64,000 nt of DNA from an uncultured Oscillospiraceae bacterium (GTDB taxonomy: Bacteria > Bacillota > Clostridia > Oscillospirales > Oscillospiraceae), in the NCBI GenBank assembly GCA_944386055.1, contig CALWZP010000005.1, positions 1 to 64,000 on the forward strand, given 5' to 3'. Positions 15,164-24,162 of the stretch are shown here, one piece after another. How positions within the stretch are numbered: position 1 is the stretch's first letter; each line of letters begins with the position of its first letter. Position numbers and translations under genes: made by a program. Under the pieces are notes generated by a model. That model had not been told where the DNA came from and made no database searches. It saw only the letters and a list, made by a program, of their open reading frames with translations.

Positions 15164-15859
15164 TTAATTTTTCTGGACGCTCTCCGCGATCCGGATCAAT
15201 TCCTCCGGTGAAAGCTCCGCCAGAAGAGAGAAGGCCGTGCCGGAAGCCTGATCGTACCAGGTCAGGCTGCTCTGGTATCCCGGCTCCACCGCCCGAAGCA
15301 GATATCCGGGACAATCGTTGATCCAGACATCCATCTCTTCATGATGCTCATTGTTGAAACTGGTGATTGTGGCAGATGATGTGCATTGAAAAAAGATGAC
15401 ATTGCCGTTATTGTTTGTGTAAATAGACAACGGTCCGACTCCTTCATTGTTGTACTCTGTCAACTCATACCCCCTTGGCAGCCAAGCGGGGACCCACTGT
15501 CCGGTCTGGCCGGCCTGTCCGCCGGTCTCGTCCACAAAGCGGATGGTGGTGTACTCCTCCAAAATCTCCACGATCAGGTTCCGCGCCCACGCCCGGGCCT
15601 CGGGGCTCACCGCCAGCACTGTCCCGGCGGTGAGGGCGGCGGCCAGGGCCACGGCGGCGGCGGACCGGCCCAGGGCGCGGCGACGGCGCCGCCGGTCCCC
15701 GAAGGGATCGGAGAGCAGGGGGCGCAGGCGCCGCAGAAGCTCAGGAGGCAGAGGCAGCTCCTCCGCCTCCCCGGGGCGGAGATGGAGGTACTCCGCCTCC
15801 TCCGCCTGCAGCAGGGCCAGGCGCAGCGCCTCATCCGTCAAAACGATGATCTCACTCAT
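15164..15859 (-). CDS. anti-sigma factor, DUF4367-type
   Basis: A 231-residue single-pass membrane protein. Residues 1-70 form a charged cytoplasmic part expected to hold the sigma factor. A basic RRRRRRALGR block precedes one membrane helix (about residues 80-100). The outer domain, from VDETGGQ to the end, contains VPAWLPRGYELTEYNNEG and WYDQASGTAFSLLAELSPEEL, which match the DUF4367 domain found on Clostridia anti-sigma factors. Its ATG overlaps the stop of the sigma gene by four bases. The outer domain probably senses an envelope signal. Confidence 0.8.
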   Translation of the reverse strand: MSEIIVLTDEALRLALLQAEEAEYLHLRPGEAEELPLPPELLRRLRPLLSDPFGDRRRRRRALGRSAAAVALAAALTAGTVLAVSPEARAWARNLIVEILEEYTTIRFVDETGGQAGQTGQWVPAWLPRGYELTEYNNEGVGPLSIYTNNNGNVIFFQCTSSATITSFNNEHHEEMDVWINDCPGYLLRAVEPGYQSSLTWYDQASGTAFSLLAELSPEELIRIAESVQKN

Positions 15860-16395
15860 GGGTGGATCCCCTCCTCCAAAAGTCTCTCCTGCAGCAGCTT
15901 CCGCCCCTGGGAGAAGCGGCGGTAAATCGTCTCCACCGGCAGCCCCATGGCCGCGGCCGTCTCCTCCGGGCTCTCCTCCAGCACCAGCCGCCGGCGCAGC
16001 ACCTCCCGATAGGTCTCGGGCATGGCCAGAATCAGCCCCACCAGCCGCTGGTACCCCTCCGCCGCCTCCGCGGCCTCGGTGGGGTCCGGCCCGCCGGGCA
16101 GGGCCTCCCCATCGTCCAGGCCGGTGTACCGCCCCTCCCGGCGCAGCAGGTCGATGGCGCTGGTGCGCACCGCCGCCAGCAGATAGGCCCGCTGGGCCCG
16201 GGGGGGCAGCGCCGCCACCCTGGAGAAGTTCCGGGCCACGGCGGTGAAGGCCTCCTGCACCGCGTCCTGGGACAGGTTCCCGTCCAGGTGCCGCCGGGCG
16301 GCCCGGAGGGCCAGGCCGGCGTGGGCCTGGAAGAAGGCCCGGAACTGCTCCCGCAGCTCCGGCCGGTCCAGCGCCGCCAGGCAGATGCTCAGCAT
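15856..16395 (-). CDS. ECF-family RNA polymerase sigma factor
   Basis: A 179-residue sigma-70-like factor with only regions 2 and 4. Region 2 is seen in LSQDAVQEAFTAVARNF and AYLLAAVRTSAIDLLRRE (the -10 recognition helix). Region 4 is seen in YREVLRRRLVLEESPEETAAAMGLPVETIYRRFSQGRKLLQERL, the -35 recognition helix-turn-helix. It overlaps the anti-sigma gene. The repeated A-tract/GCGGAGAAAT/CGTGCG element upstream (16471-16540) suggests autoregulation. Confidence 0.9.
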   Translation of the reverse strand: MLSICLAALDRPELREQFRAFFQAHAGLALRAARRHLDGNLSQDAVQEAFTAVARNFSRVAALPPRAQRAYLLAAVRTSAIDLLRREGRYTGLDDGEALPGGPDPTEAAEAAEGYQRLVGLILAMPETYREVLRRRLVLEESPEETAAAMGLPVETIYRRFSQGRKLLQERLLEEGIHP

Positions 16396-16470
16396 CCCAC
16401 CGCCCCCTTTCTCCTCCAGTGTAGCAGACTACACCGCCGCTGTCCAGTTTTTGGTTTTCTTGCCGTAGGT

Positions 16471-16540
16471 CTCTACTCTTATAAACGCACGACAACGCCA
16501 TTTCTCCGCAAAAATCCGAAAATTTTTTGAATTTTTTCAA
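16471..16540 (-). promoter_or_regulatory. ECF-type promoter element, copy A (sigma operon)
   Basis: On the minus strand: A-tracts, ATTTTTGCGGAGAAATGG, spacer, CGTGCGTTTAT, AGAGTAGAG, about 75 bp before the sigma gene. Nearly identical to copy B at 15031-15100; the spacer between the AAAT block and GTGCG is one base shorter here. Confidence 0.65.
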
Positions 16541-16570
16541 AAAAATTTTTTCACCCCCGGCAAGGGGCGC

Positions 16571-16607
16571 AAAAAGCCGGGCGCCGCCACCGCGGCGCCC
16601 GGCTTTT
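16571..16607 (-). terminator. intrinsic terminator of rny
   Basis: A 15-bp stem (about 16572-16586 with 16592-16606) flanked by A and T runs, ending in TTTTT on the minus strand directly after the rny stop. Confidence 0.8.
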
Positions 16608-16615
16608 CGGGGATC

Positions 16616-18163
<1,548 letters not shown>

Positions 18164-18309
18164 AGGCTTAAATGGTACACCTCCATATCAGTTGATGTTC
18201 TGCCCCGCGCGGGGGCTATCGCGGACGGGCGGGGCCGGCCCCTGGCCGCCCCGCCGGTGAATGAGATTGAAAAACTTTCCCCGTTCGTTTTTCAAAATAA
18301 TCCTTTTAC

Positions 18310-18338
18310 ATTTTAATTCTCAGCCGCTTTGATGTCAA
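18310..18338 (-). promoter_or_regulatory. promoter of rny
   Basis: On the minus strand TTGACA (18333-18338), 17 bp, TAAAAT (18310-18315). The leader between it and rny includes palindromic CCCCGCGCGGGG. Confidence 0.8.
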
Positions 18339-18353
18339 CCATAACATTCGCAT

Positions 18354-18394
18354 TCTAAAAAATTGGCCGGCGCCGCAGAAGCCGCGCCGGCCGG
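18354..18394 (-). terminator. terminator of the dCMP deaminase gene
   Basis: A 9-bp GGCCGGCGC/GCGCCGGCC stem (18365-18373 with 18384-18392) followed on the minus strand by AATTTTTTAG. It overlaps the region upstream of the rny promoter. Confidence 0.75.
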
Positions 18395-18406
18395 ATATTC
18401 ATGCAT

Positions 18407-18889
18407 TCAGACCGGTTCCGGTACCGTGTCGTCCTCCCGCACCCAGTCCTCCACATGGACCACACTGTACTCCGTGGGGGTGTTGCGGATGACCACCCGG
18501 GAAATCCCCGCGTTGATGATCAGCCGCCGGCACATGGAGCAGGAGGTGGTGCCCGGCACCAGCTCTCCGGTGTTTGGGTCCTTGCAGGCCATATACAGGG
18601 TGGCGCCCAGCAGGTCCCGCCGGGCGGCGGAGATGATGGCGTTGGCCTCGGCGTGGACCGAGCGGCACAGCTCGTACCGCTGCCCGGAGGGGATCTTCAG
18701 CTCCTCCCGGGTGCACAGGCCCAGGTCCACGCAGTTCTTCCGCCCCCGGGGCGCGCCGTTATAGCCGGTGGCGATCACCTCGTCGTTGCGCACGATGATG
18801 GCGCCGTAGCACTTGCGCAGGCAGGTGGCCCGGCCCAGCACCGCCTGGGCGATGTCCAGATAGTAATTCTCCTTGTCGATCCGCTTCAT
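18407..18889 (-). CDS. deoxycytidylate deaminase family protein (ComEB-like)
   Basis: A 160-residue zinc-dependent cytidine/deoxycytidylate deaminase. The catalytic motif is HAEANAI (His79, Glu81), with the zinc-binding pair in TSCSMC (Cys117, Cys120). The N-terminal GAIIVRNDEVIATGYNGAPRGRKNC is typical of dCMP deaminases. The enzyme turns dCMP into dUMP for thymidylate synthesis. A GAGGAGGAG ribosome site precedes the ATG. It is transcribed alone, between rny and a divergent gene. Confidence 0.93.
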   Translation of the reverse strand: MKRIDKENYYLDIAQAVLGRATCLRKCYGAIIVRNDEVIATGYNGAPRGRKNCVDLGLCTREELKIPSGQRYELCRSVHAEANAIISAARRDLLGATLYMACKDPNTGELVPGTTSCSMCRRLIINAGISRVVIRNTPTEYSVVHVEDWVREDDTVPEPV

Positions 18890-18966
18890 GGCTCCTCCTC
18901 TTCTCCCCCGGGCTGTCCGCCCCTGGCGGTCACTGGATTATTTACATTTCGTTTACAAAAGACTTC

Positions 18967-18995
18967 TTGACGGCGCAACTGGAACAAGCTATGAT
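18967..18995 (+). promoter_or_regulatory. promoter of the zinc-ribbon membrane protein
   Basis: TTGACG (18967-18972), 17 bp, TATGAT (18990-18995), about 75 bp before the coding start. Confidence 0.7.
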
Positions 18996-19072
18996 AAGTA
19001 TCGATGTCTTGGTGGCCGAGGGGGCTGTCCCCTCCCCACGCACGCGATCCAATGAAGGAGGGACCCCGCCGC

Positions 19073-19468
19073 ATGATCCGCAACTTTCTCCAGCGATTCA
19101 TGTATGGGCGTTACGGCAGTGATGCGCTGTCTTTTTTTCTGCTGGGATGCTATGTGGTCCTGTACCTGATCAGCTATCTGGCCGATCTCCCCGCGCTGTA
19201 TCTGGTGGCGGATGTGCTGCTCCTGTGGGGCTTCTTCCGCATTCTCTCCCGCAACTATGAGCGCCGCCGGGCGGAAAACGCCGCCTTTCTGCGGCTGGCC
19301 GGCCCCGTTATCCGGTGGTTCAAGCTGCGCCGCTGCGCCCGCCGGGACAGGGACTACTGCTACTTCACCTGCCCCCACTGCAAGCAGATGCTCCGCGCCC
19401 CCAAGGGGAAGGGGAAGATCCATGTCACCTGCCGCACCTGCGGCACCGTGTTCGAGAAAACGACCTGA
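19073..19468 (+). CDS. membrane protein with C-terminal zinc ribbon
   Basis: A 131-residue protein. Two membrane helices (about residues 18-60) are followed by a basic stretch (RWFKLRRCARRDRD) and a zinc-ribbon-like CPHCKQ...CRTCGTVF with two CxxC pairs. The ATG at 19073 is chosen because AGGAGGG lies 10 bases before it; the ATG at 19052 overlaps that site. Comparable small zinc-ribbon membrane proteins are common in Oscillospiraceae but uncharacterised. No function is assigned. Confidence 0.75.
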   Translation: MIRNFLQRFMYGRYGSDALSFFLLGCYVVLYLISYLADLPALYLVADVLLLWGFFRILSRNYERRRAENAAFLRLAGPVIRWFKLRRCARRDRDYCYFTCPHCKQMLRAPKGKGKIHVTCRTCGTVFEKTT

Positions 19469-19575
19469 ACGATCTCTGTCCGCTCTCTCCGGCCCGCGGC
19501 CTGGGGAGGGCGTTTTCCTGTCCCCGCCGTGCTGCAGGCGGACGATCTTCCTTAAGAAAGGCGGGCCGATGCCCT

Positions 19576-20004
19576 ATGATCCGAAGGATGCGGGACGACG
19601 ATCTCCCCGCCGTGGCCCGGCTCTGGCTGGAGGCCAACCTGGACGCCCACAGCTTCATCCCCTCCGACTACTGGCGGGGACAGCTGGACCGCGTCCGCTC
19701 CATGCTCCCCCTGGCGGAAGTCTATGTCCACGAGACGGCGTCCGGCCGGGGGATCGACGGCTTTTTAGGGCTAAGCGGCGGCCATATCCAGGGACTCTTT
19801 GTCCGGCGGGAGGCCCGGTGCGGCGGGATCGGAAAGGCGCTTCTGGACGCGGTCAAGGCCCGCTGTCCCCGTCTGACCCTCCAGGTCTACCGGGACAACC
19901 CCCGGGCCGCGGCCTTCTACCGCCGGGAGGGGTTCCGCGTTCTGGAGGAGGGCGTGGACGAGGATACCGGCCGTGCGGAGTACCTCATGGTCTGGGAACG
20001 GTAA
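19576..20004 (+). CDS. GNAT family N-acetyltransferase
   Basis: A 142-residue GNAT fold protein. The acetyl-CoA binding motif A is GLFVRREARCGGIGKALLDAVK, and motif B contains RLTLQVYRDNPRAAAFYRREGFRVLEE, the standard family signatures. The ATG at 19576 gives the usual start MIRRMRDDDLPAVARLW. It follows the zinc-ribbon gene by about 105 bp and precedes a strong terminator. The acceptor substrate is unknown. Confidence 0.88.
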   Translation: MIRRMRDDDLPAVARLWLEANLDAHSFIPSDYWRGQLDRVRSMLPLAEVYVHETASGRGIDGFLGLSGGHIQGLFVRREARCGGIGKALLDAVKARCPRLTLQVYRDNPRAAAFYRREGFRVLEEGVDEDTGRAEYLMVWER

Positions 20005-20020
20005 AACACCGCCGCACTGC

Positions 20021-20057
20021 CCGCCCCGCTGTCCGATTTGGACGGCGGGGCGTTTTT
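20021..20057 (+). terminator. terminator after the acetyltransferase gene
   Basis: A 12-bp stem (CGCCCCGCTGTCC with its complement, loop GATTT) followed by GTTTTTC. Confidence 0.8.
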
Positions 20058-20063
20058 CATCCC

Positions 20064-21170
20064 TCAAACTCCGTCCCAGGGGAAGGTGAAGTCCAGCTTC
20101 AGGTCATCCCGCACGGCGGACAGCTCCCTCTGCACCGCCTCGTTGATCTCCAGGCCGTCCTTCCGCTCCAGGGAGGTGAGGTACTCCTTCTCCCCGGCGG
20201 TGTAGATCCGGTCATGTCCCGGGGCCTTCTCGCTGGCCCGCAGGGCCCGGAGGATCTCGCCGCAGGTGTGTTCGAACTCCGCCCGGCCCAGGAAGGCCTC
20301 GGTGTCGATGGCCAGGAAGAAGTGCCCCAGGCCGTAAGGACGCTTGGAGCCGTCGGGGGCCACGCCGGACAGGGCATGGAGGAAATGCCCCTGCTGCAGG
20401 GCGGCGGAGAGCACCTCCACCACGGTGGCGTAGCCATAGCCCTTATAGCCCGCCATCTCCTCCCCCACGCCTCCCAGAGGGGCCAGGGCGGCCTTCCCCT
20501 CGGTGAGGGCCTTGAGGATATACGCGGAGTCGGTGAGCACGCTGCCGTCCCGGCCGATGACCTGGCCGGCGGGGGTGTCCTTCCCGATGCGCTCGTAGTA
20601 CTCGATCTTCCCACGCTGGCTCACCGAGGTGGCGCAGTCCAGCACGAAGGGGAAGGGCTCGTCGGTGGGCAGGCCGAAGGTGAGGGGGTTGGTGCCCAGC
20701 ATGTTCTCCACCCCGAAGGTGGGGGCGATGGAGGGCCGGGCGTTGGTGCCCGTCATGCCGATGCATCCCTCCCTGGTGGCCATGGTGGCGTAGTAGCCGG
20801 CGATGCCGTAGTGGGTGGAATTGCGCACCGCCACCATACCCATGCCGTACTTCTTCGCCTTTTCAATGGCCATGGACATGGCCCGGTGGCCGATGACCTG
20901 GCCCATGCCGTCGTGACCGTCCAGCACCGCGGTGGTGGGGGTCTCCCGCACCACCTCCAGCTCCGTCACCGGGTGCTGGATGCCCGCCTGGATGCGGTCG
21001 ATGTAGATGGGCTTGAAGCGGTTGACCCCGTGGCTTTCGATGCCCCGGCGGTCGGACTCCAGCAGCACATCGGTGCAGATCTCCGCGTCCCTCTCCGGGA
21101 CGCCGCAGCCCCGGAAGGCGGCGGTGATGAATTCAGACAGGGGCTCCCATTTCATAAAGCAGCTTGCCAT
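20064..21170 (-). CDS. LDH2-family malate/lactate/ureidoglycolate dehydrogenase
   Basis: A 368-residue NAD(P)-dependent oxidoreductase of the LDH2/MDG2 family, unrelated to classical lactate dehydrogenases. Family landmarks are ESDRRGIESHGVNRF with the catalytic His, VRNSTHYGIAGYYA, and VENMLGTNPLTFGLPT. Members reduce or oxidise 2-oxo/2-hydroxy acids such as malate, ureidoglycolate or sulfolactate; the substrate cannot be chosen from sequence. GGAGGAAG precedes the ATG. It lies 25 bp after mnmE on the same strand and may be cotranscribed. Confidence 0.9.
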   Translation of the reverse strand: MASCFMKWEPLSEFITAAFRGCGVPERDAEICTDVLLESDRRGIESHGVNRFKPIYIDRIQAGIQHPVTELEVVRETPTTAVLDGHDGMGQVIGHRAMSMAIEKAKKYGMGMVAVRNSTHYGIAGYYATMATREGCIGMTGTNARPSIAPTFGVENMLGTNPLTFGLPTDEPFPFVLDCATSVSQRGKIEYYERIGKDTPAGQVIGRDGSVLTDSAYILKALTEGKAALAPLGGVGEEMAGYKGYGYATVVEVLSAALQQGHFLHALSGVAPDGSKRPYGLGHFFLAIDTEAFLGRAEFEHTCGEILRALRASEKAPGHDRIYTAGEKEYLTSLERKDGLEINEAVQRELSAVRDDLKLDFTFPWDGV

Positions 21171-21195
21171 GTGCGCTTCCTCCTCTTTGGTGTAT

Positions 21196-22566
21196 TCACT
21201 TTCCCACGCAGAAGCGGGAGAAGATGCGGTCTGTGATGTCCTCCCGGACGGTGCGGCCGGTGAGCTCCCCCAGGGCGGACAGGGCCTGCTCCACCTCGGT
21301 GAGCACCGCGTCGGGGGTGACCCCGGCCCTCAGGGCCGCCTGGGCCCGACTCACCGCCGCCGCCGCCCGGTCCGCGGCCTCCGCCTGCCGGGCGTTGGTG
21401 AGCAGCTCCCCCGCCGGGGCGGAGCGCTCCGGGGGAAACAGGGCGGCCACCGCCGCCTCCAGCTCCTCCAGGCCCTGTCCCGTTTTGGCGCTCACCGTCA
21501 CCTCCGGCGGCATAGGGTCCAGGGCCAGGAAGGGCACGGGGGCGGGGGGCAGGTCCCCCTTGGCGTGGACCAGGACGGTGGGGGCCAGGGATACGGCCCG
21601 GGCCAGCAGCTCCCCGTCCTCCTCCCGGGCAGGGACGGAGCCGTCCCACACCACCAGGATCAGCTCCGCCTCCTCCATGGCCGCCCGGCTGCGCTCCACC
21701 CCGAGGCGCTCGATGGGGTCGCCGCTCTCCCGCAGGCCGGCGGTGTCGATGAGGCGCAGCAGCACGCCCCCCAGGCGCACCCGCTCCTCCACCGTGTCCC
21801 GGGTGGTGCCGGGGATGTCGGTGACGATGGCCCGCTCGTACCCCACCAGGGCGTTGAGGAGGGAGGATTTGCCCGCGTTGGGCCGCCCTACGATGGCGCA
21901 GGGCACCCCCTGGGTCAGCTGCCTGCCCCGGCGCCAGGTCCCGGCCAGGGCCTCCAGCTCCCCCGCCGCCCGGTCCAGGGCGGCGGCCATCTCCTCGGCC
22001 TGGAAGGGCTCGATGTCCTCGTCGGGGTAGTCCAGCACCGCGTGGAAGTGGGCCATCAGGTCCACCAGGCCGTCGTAGATCCCCCCGATGCGTCCGGACA
22101 GCGCCCCCGCCAGCTGGCCTGCCGCCTGGCGGGCCGCCTCGGGGGTCTGGGCGTCGATGAGGTCGATGACTGCCTCCGCCTGGGTCAGGTCCAGCCGTCC
22201 GTTGAGAAAGGCCCGCCGGGTGAACTCCCCCGGCCCCGCCTGCCTCACCCCTCGGGCAAACAGCGCCTCCAGCCCCAGGGAGAGCACCATGGGGGAGCCG
22301 TGGCACTGCAGCTCGGCGGTGTCCTCCCCGGTGTAGCTGCCCGGTCCCCGGGTGACGGTGGCAAGGCACCGGTCGATCTCCCTGCCCTCCCGGTCCCGGA
22401 GCACGCCGTACACCAGCTGCCGGTCCGGCCGCCGGGACATGGGCTCCCCCCGGAGGGGGGTGAACACCCCGTCCAGCGCGGCAAGGGCCCCCGGCCCCGA
22501 CAGCCGGAGGATGCCGATGGCGCAGGGCTGTCCCCCGGTGGCGACGGCGGCGATGGTGTCTGACAC
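21196..22566 (-). CDS. mnmE: tRNA uridine-5-carboxymethylaminomethyl GTPase MnmE
   Basis: A 456-residue GTPase that, with MnmG, modifies the wobble uridine of several tRNAs. The N-terminal domain starts DTIAAVATGGQPCAIGILRLSGP and binds the folate cofactor. The G domain has GRPNAGKSSLLNAL (Walker A), DIPGTTRDT and DTAGLR. The C-terminus ends in the catalytic CxGK motif (CVGK). A GTG start at 22564-22566 with AAGGAGG upstream is chosen; the open frame extends 57 codons further without a credible start. It is separated from mnmG and rsmG, which are not in the window. Confidence 0.97.
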   Translation of the reverse strand: MSDTIAAVATGGQPCAIGILRLSGPGALAALDGVFTPLRGEPMSRRPDRQLVYGVLRDREGREIDRCLATVTRGPGSYTGEDTAELQCHGSPMVLSLGLEALFARGVRQAGPGEFTRRAFLNGRLDLTQAEAVIDLIDAQTPEAARQAAGQLAGALSGRIGGIYDGLVDLMAHFHAVLDYPDEDIEPFQAEEMAAALDRAAGELEALAGTWRRGRQLTQGVPCAIVGRPNAGKSSLLNALVGYERAIVTDIPGTTRDTVEERVRLGGVLLRLIDTAGLRESGDPIERLGVERSRAAMEEAELILVVWDGSVPAREEDGELLARAVSLAPTVLVHAKGDLPPAPVPFLALDPMPPEVTVSAKTGQGLEELEAAVAALFPPERSAPAGELLTNARQAEAADRAAAAVSRAQAALRAGVTPDAVLTEVEQALSALGELTGRTVREDITDRIFSRFCVGK

Positions 22567-22988
22567 GGCGCTTCCCCTCCTTCTCCCCCCACGGCCGGTG
22601 GAGCGTATGACTATCGTGGGTATTGTATCACAGCGCCCGGAAAAAGGAAAGTGCTTTCCATCCCGCCGGACGCAGCGGGCGGCGGAGCCTCTTCGGCCCG
22701 CCGCCCTACACGGCCCGTCCTGACCGTGTTCCTGCAAAAATGAAGTTTGTGTAAATTTCTCCTCAACCCGCTCTTGACAGATATTATGTCACCCTTTTGA
22801 TGCATATTCCCTGGGAAACCGTCTCCACACCGCATGTGGGAAACCCTGTGGATAATGTGGAAAACCCATGTGGGACCGGCGTTTCTTCTCCCCGCCCGGC
22901 GGTGCATATTCCCCTGTCAAAACCATAATTCTCGCAACCGGCTGTCTCTTCTCTCTCCGTCGATTTCTGCAGGACGGGCTGCGCCCCC
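22567..22988 (-). other. intergenic region with clustered DnaA-box-like sequences
   Basis: About 420 bp with no credible gene. Around 22840-22870 the minus strand reads TTTTCCACA, TTATCCACA (a perfect DnaA box) and TTTCCCACA in close succession. A direct repeat TGCATATTCCC occurs twice about 100 bp apart (near 22801 and 22903). On the plus strand CTTGACAGATATTATGTCA lies near 22772. Nothing else is recognised here. Confidence 0.45.
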
Positions 22989-23996
22989 TCAATTCCACAC
23001 CGGGCAGTCGCCGATGGTCACCCCGGTGTAGTACCAGGTGAGGATCTCCCGCCAGCCGGCACCCTCCGCCGCCATGGCGTTGGCGCCGTACTGGCTCAGC
23101 CCCACCCCGTGGCCGTACCCGGTGACCGAGAAGGTCAGCTCCTCCGCCCCCGCCGCCAGGGTGAAGGAGGTGGAGCGCAGGGAGAACAGCTCCCGCAGCT
23201 TTGTCCCCGGGATCTCCGCCCCGCCGATGGTCATGGCGGCCACATTTCCCGCACTGCCGTACTCCGTCTCCCCCAGCCATTCCTCCGGCGTGCCGGACAA
23301 GTCCGCCTGGGGATACGCCCCCAGGATGGTCTGGCGGAACTCCTCCGCCCCCACCGTCACCTGGGTGTGGTAGTTGGGCACCTCCTCCCCCTCCGGGCTG
23401 GTCACCCCCGACAGATAGGGCACCTCGCTGCCCCACACCTCCACCGCCGCCAGGGTCTCCCCCGCCGCGGCGGAGAAAAACACCGCCTGGATGGGCTCTC
23501 CCTGGTAGAGGATCACCTGTCCGTCGGTCTCCGACACCGCCCGGCTGATCTTCTCCTCATATGCGTCGGCGTTCTCTCCCCAGTTGGTCCGGGCCTCCTC
23601 CCGGGTGATGTAGGCCTGGCAGCAGCCTATGTCGGTACACACATCCGCCTGGGGATGGGCCGCCGTCCCCACCAGCTGCTTGCGCACCGTATAGGTCCGG
23701 GCCGCCGCCGCCTGGGCACACAGGGCCTCCTGCTCAAAGGAGGCGGGCATCTCCGCCGCCACCACTCGCCACAGGTACTCGTCCATGGCCAGCTCCTCCA
23801 CCGCCCCGTCCTCCATCAGCACCCGGACGGTGTGGGCCCCGTCGGCGGAGCCGCCGCCCTCCGTCCGGGGCGGGGAGAGGGTCTCCACCGGCGCGCCGTC
23901 CAGGCGCTGTGCCAGCTCGTCCTCCCCCAGCACAGCCAGCGGCAGCAGGTAAAACAGCAGATACAGCCCCAGAGCCAGCACGATCACCTTCCGCAT
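22989..23996 (-). CDS. spoIID: stage II sporulation protein D
   Basis: A 335-residue (337 from the earlier start at 24002) membrane-anchored lytic transglycosylase that helps digest septal peptidoglycan during engulfment. An N-terminal hydrophobic helix (residues 3-25) is followed by the SpoIID domain: VRVLMEDGAVEELAMDEYLWRVVAAEMPASFEQEALCAQAAAARTY, then ISRAVSETDGQVILYQGEPIQAVFFSAAAGET, and the C-terminal VTGYGHGVGLSQYGANAMA. These are hallmarks of the family, including the catalytic Glu in AAEMP. It normally works with SpoIIP and SpoIIM, which are not in this window. Confidence 0.95.
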   Translation of the reverse strand: MRKVIVLALGLYLLFYLLPLAVLGEDELAQRLDGAPVETLSPPRTEGGGSADGAHTVRVLMEDGAVEELAMDEYLWRVVAAEMPASFEQEALCAQAAAARTYTVRKQLVGTAAHPQADVCTDIGCCQAYITREEARTNWGENADAYEEKISRAVSETDGQVILYQGEPIQAVFFSAAAGETLAAVEVWGSEVPYLSGVTSPEGEEVPNYHTQVTVGAEEFRQTILGAYPQADLSGTPEEWLGETEYGSAGNVAAMTIGGAEIPGTKLRELFSLRSTSFTLAAGAEELTFSVTGYGHGVGLSQYGANAMAAEGAGWREILTWYYTGVTIGDCPVWN

Positions 23997-24081
23997 GATC
24001 ATCCCCCATTTCTTTCGTTTCGTCGCCGCAGTCCGTCAAATTTTCCTCCCCGGGCCGGTCCCTCTTTGTCCCTTTCTGCGC

Positions 24082-24110
24082 TTGACCCATGGGGAAAAAT
24101 AGGGTATAAT
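24082..24110 (+). promoter_or_regulatory. promoter of citrate synthase
   Basis: TTGACC (24082-24087), 17 bp, TATAAT (24105-24110), about 50 bp before the start. Confidence 0.85.
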
Positions 24111-24162
24111 CCGTTCTATTCCACATATTTTGTTGTTATAAAAAGTGAAGGAGGTCTTCCCT

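Noticed and set aside
18195..18265. GC-rich palindromes in the rny leader as a riboswitch
   Set aside because: Short, simple GC stems with none of the conserved cores that I recognise.
20064..22566. Origin-type mnmE-mnmG-rsmG cluster
   Set aside because: Only mnmE is present; its neighbours are an LDH2 dehydrogenase and spoIID, so the origin cluster is not assigned here.
22611..22907. Minus-strand 98-codon frame upstream of mnmE
   Set aside because: No ribosome site, runs through the DnaA-box-like cluster and has no protein-like pattern.
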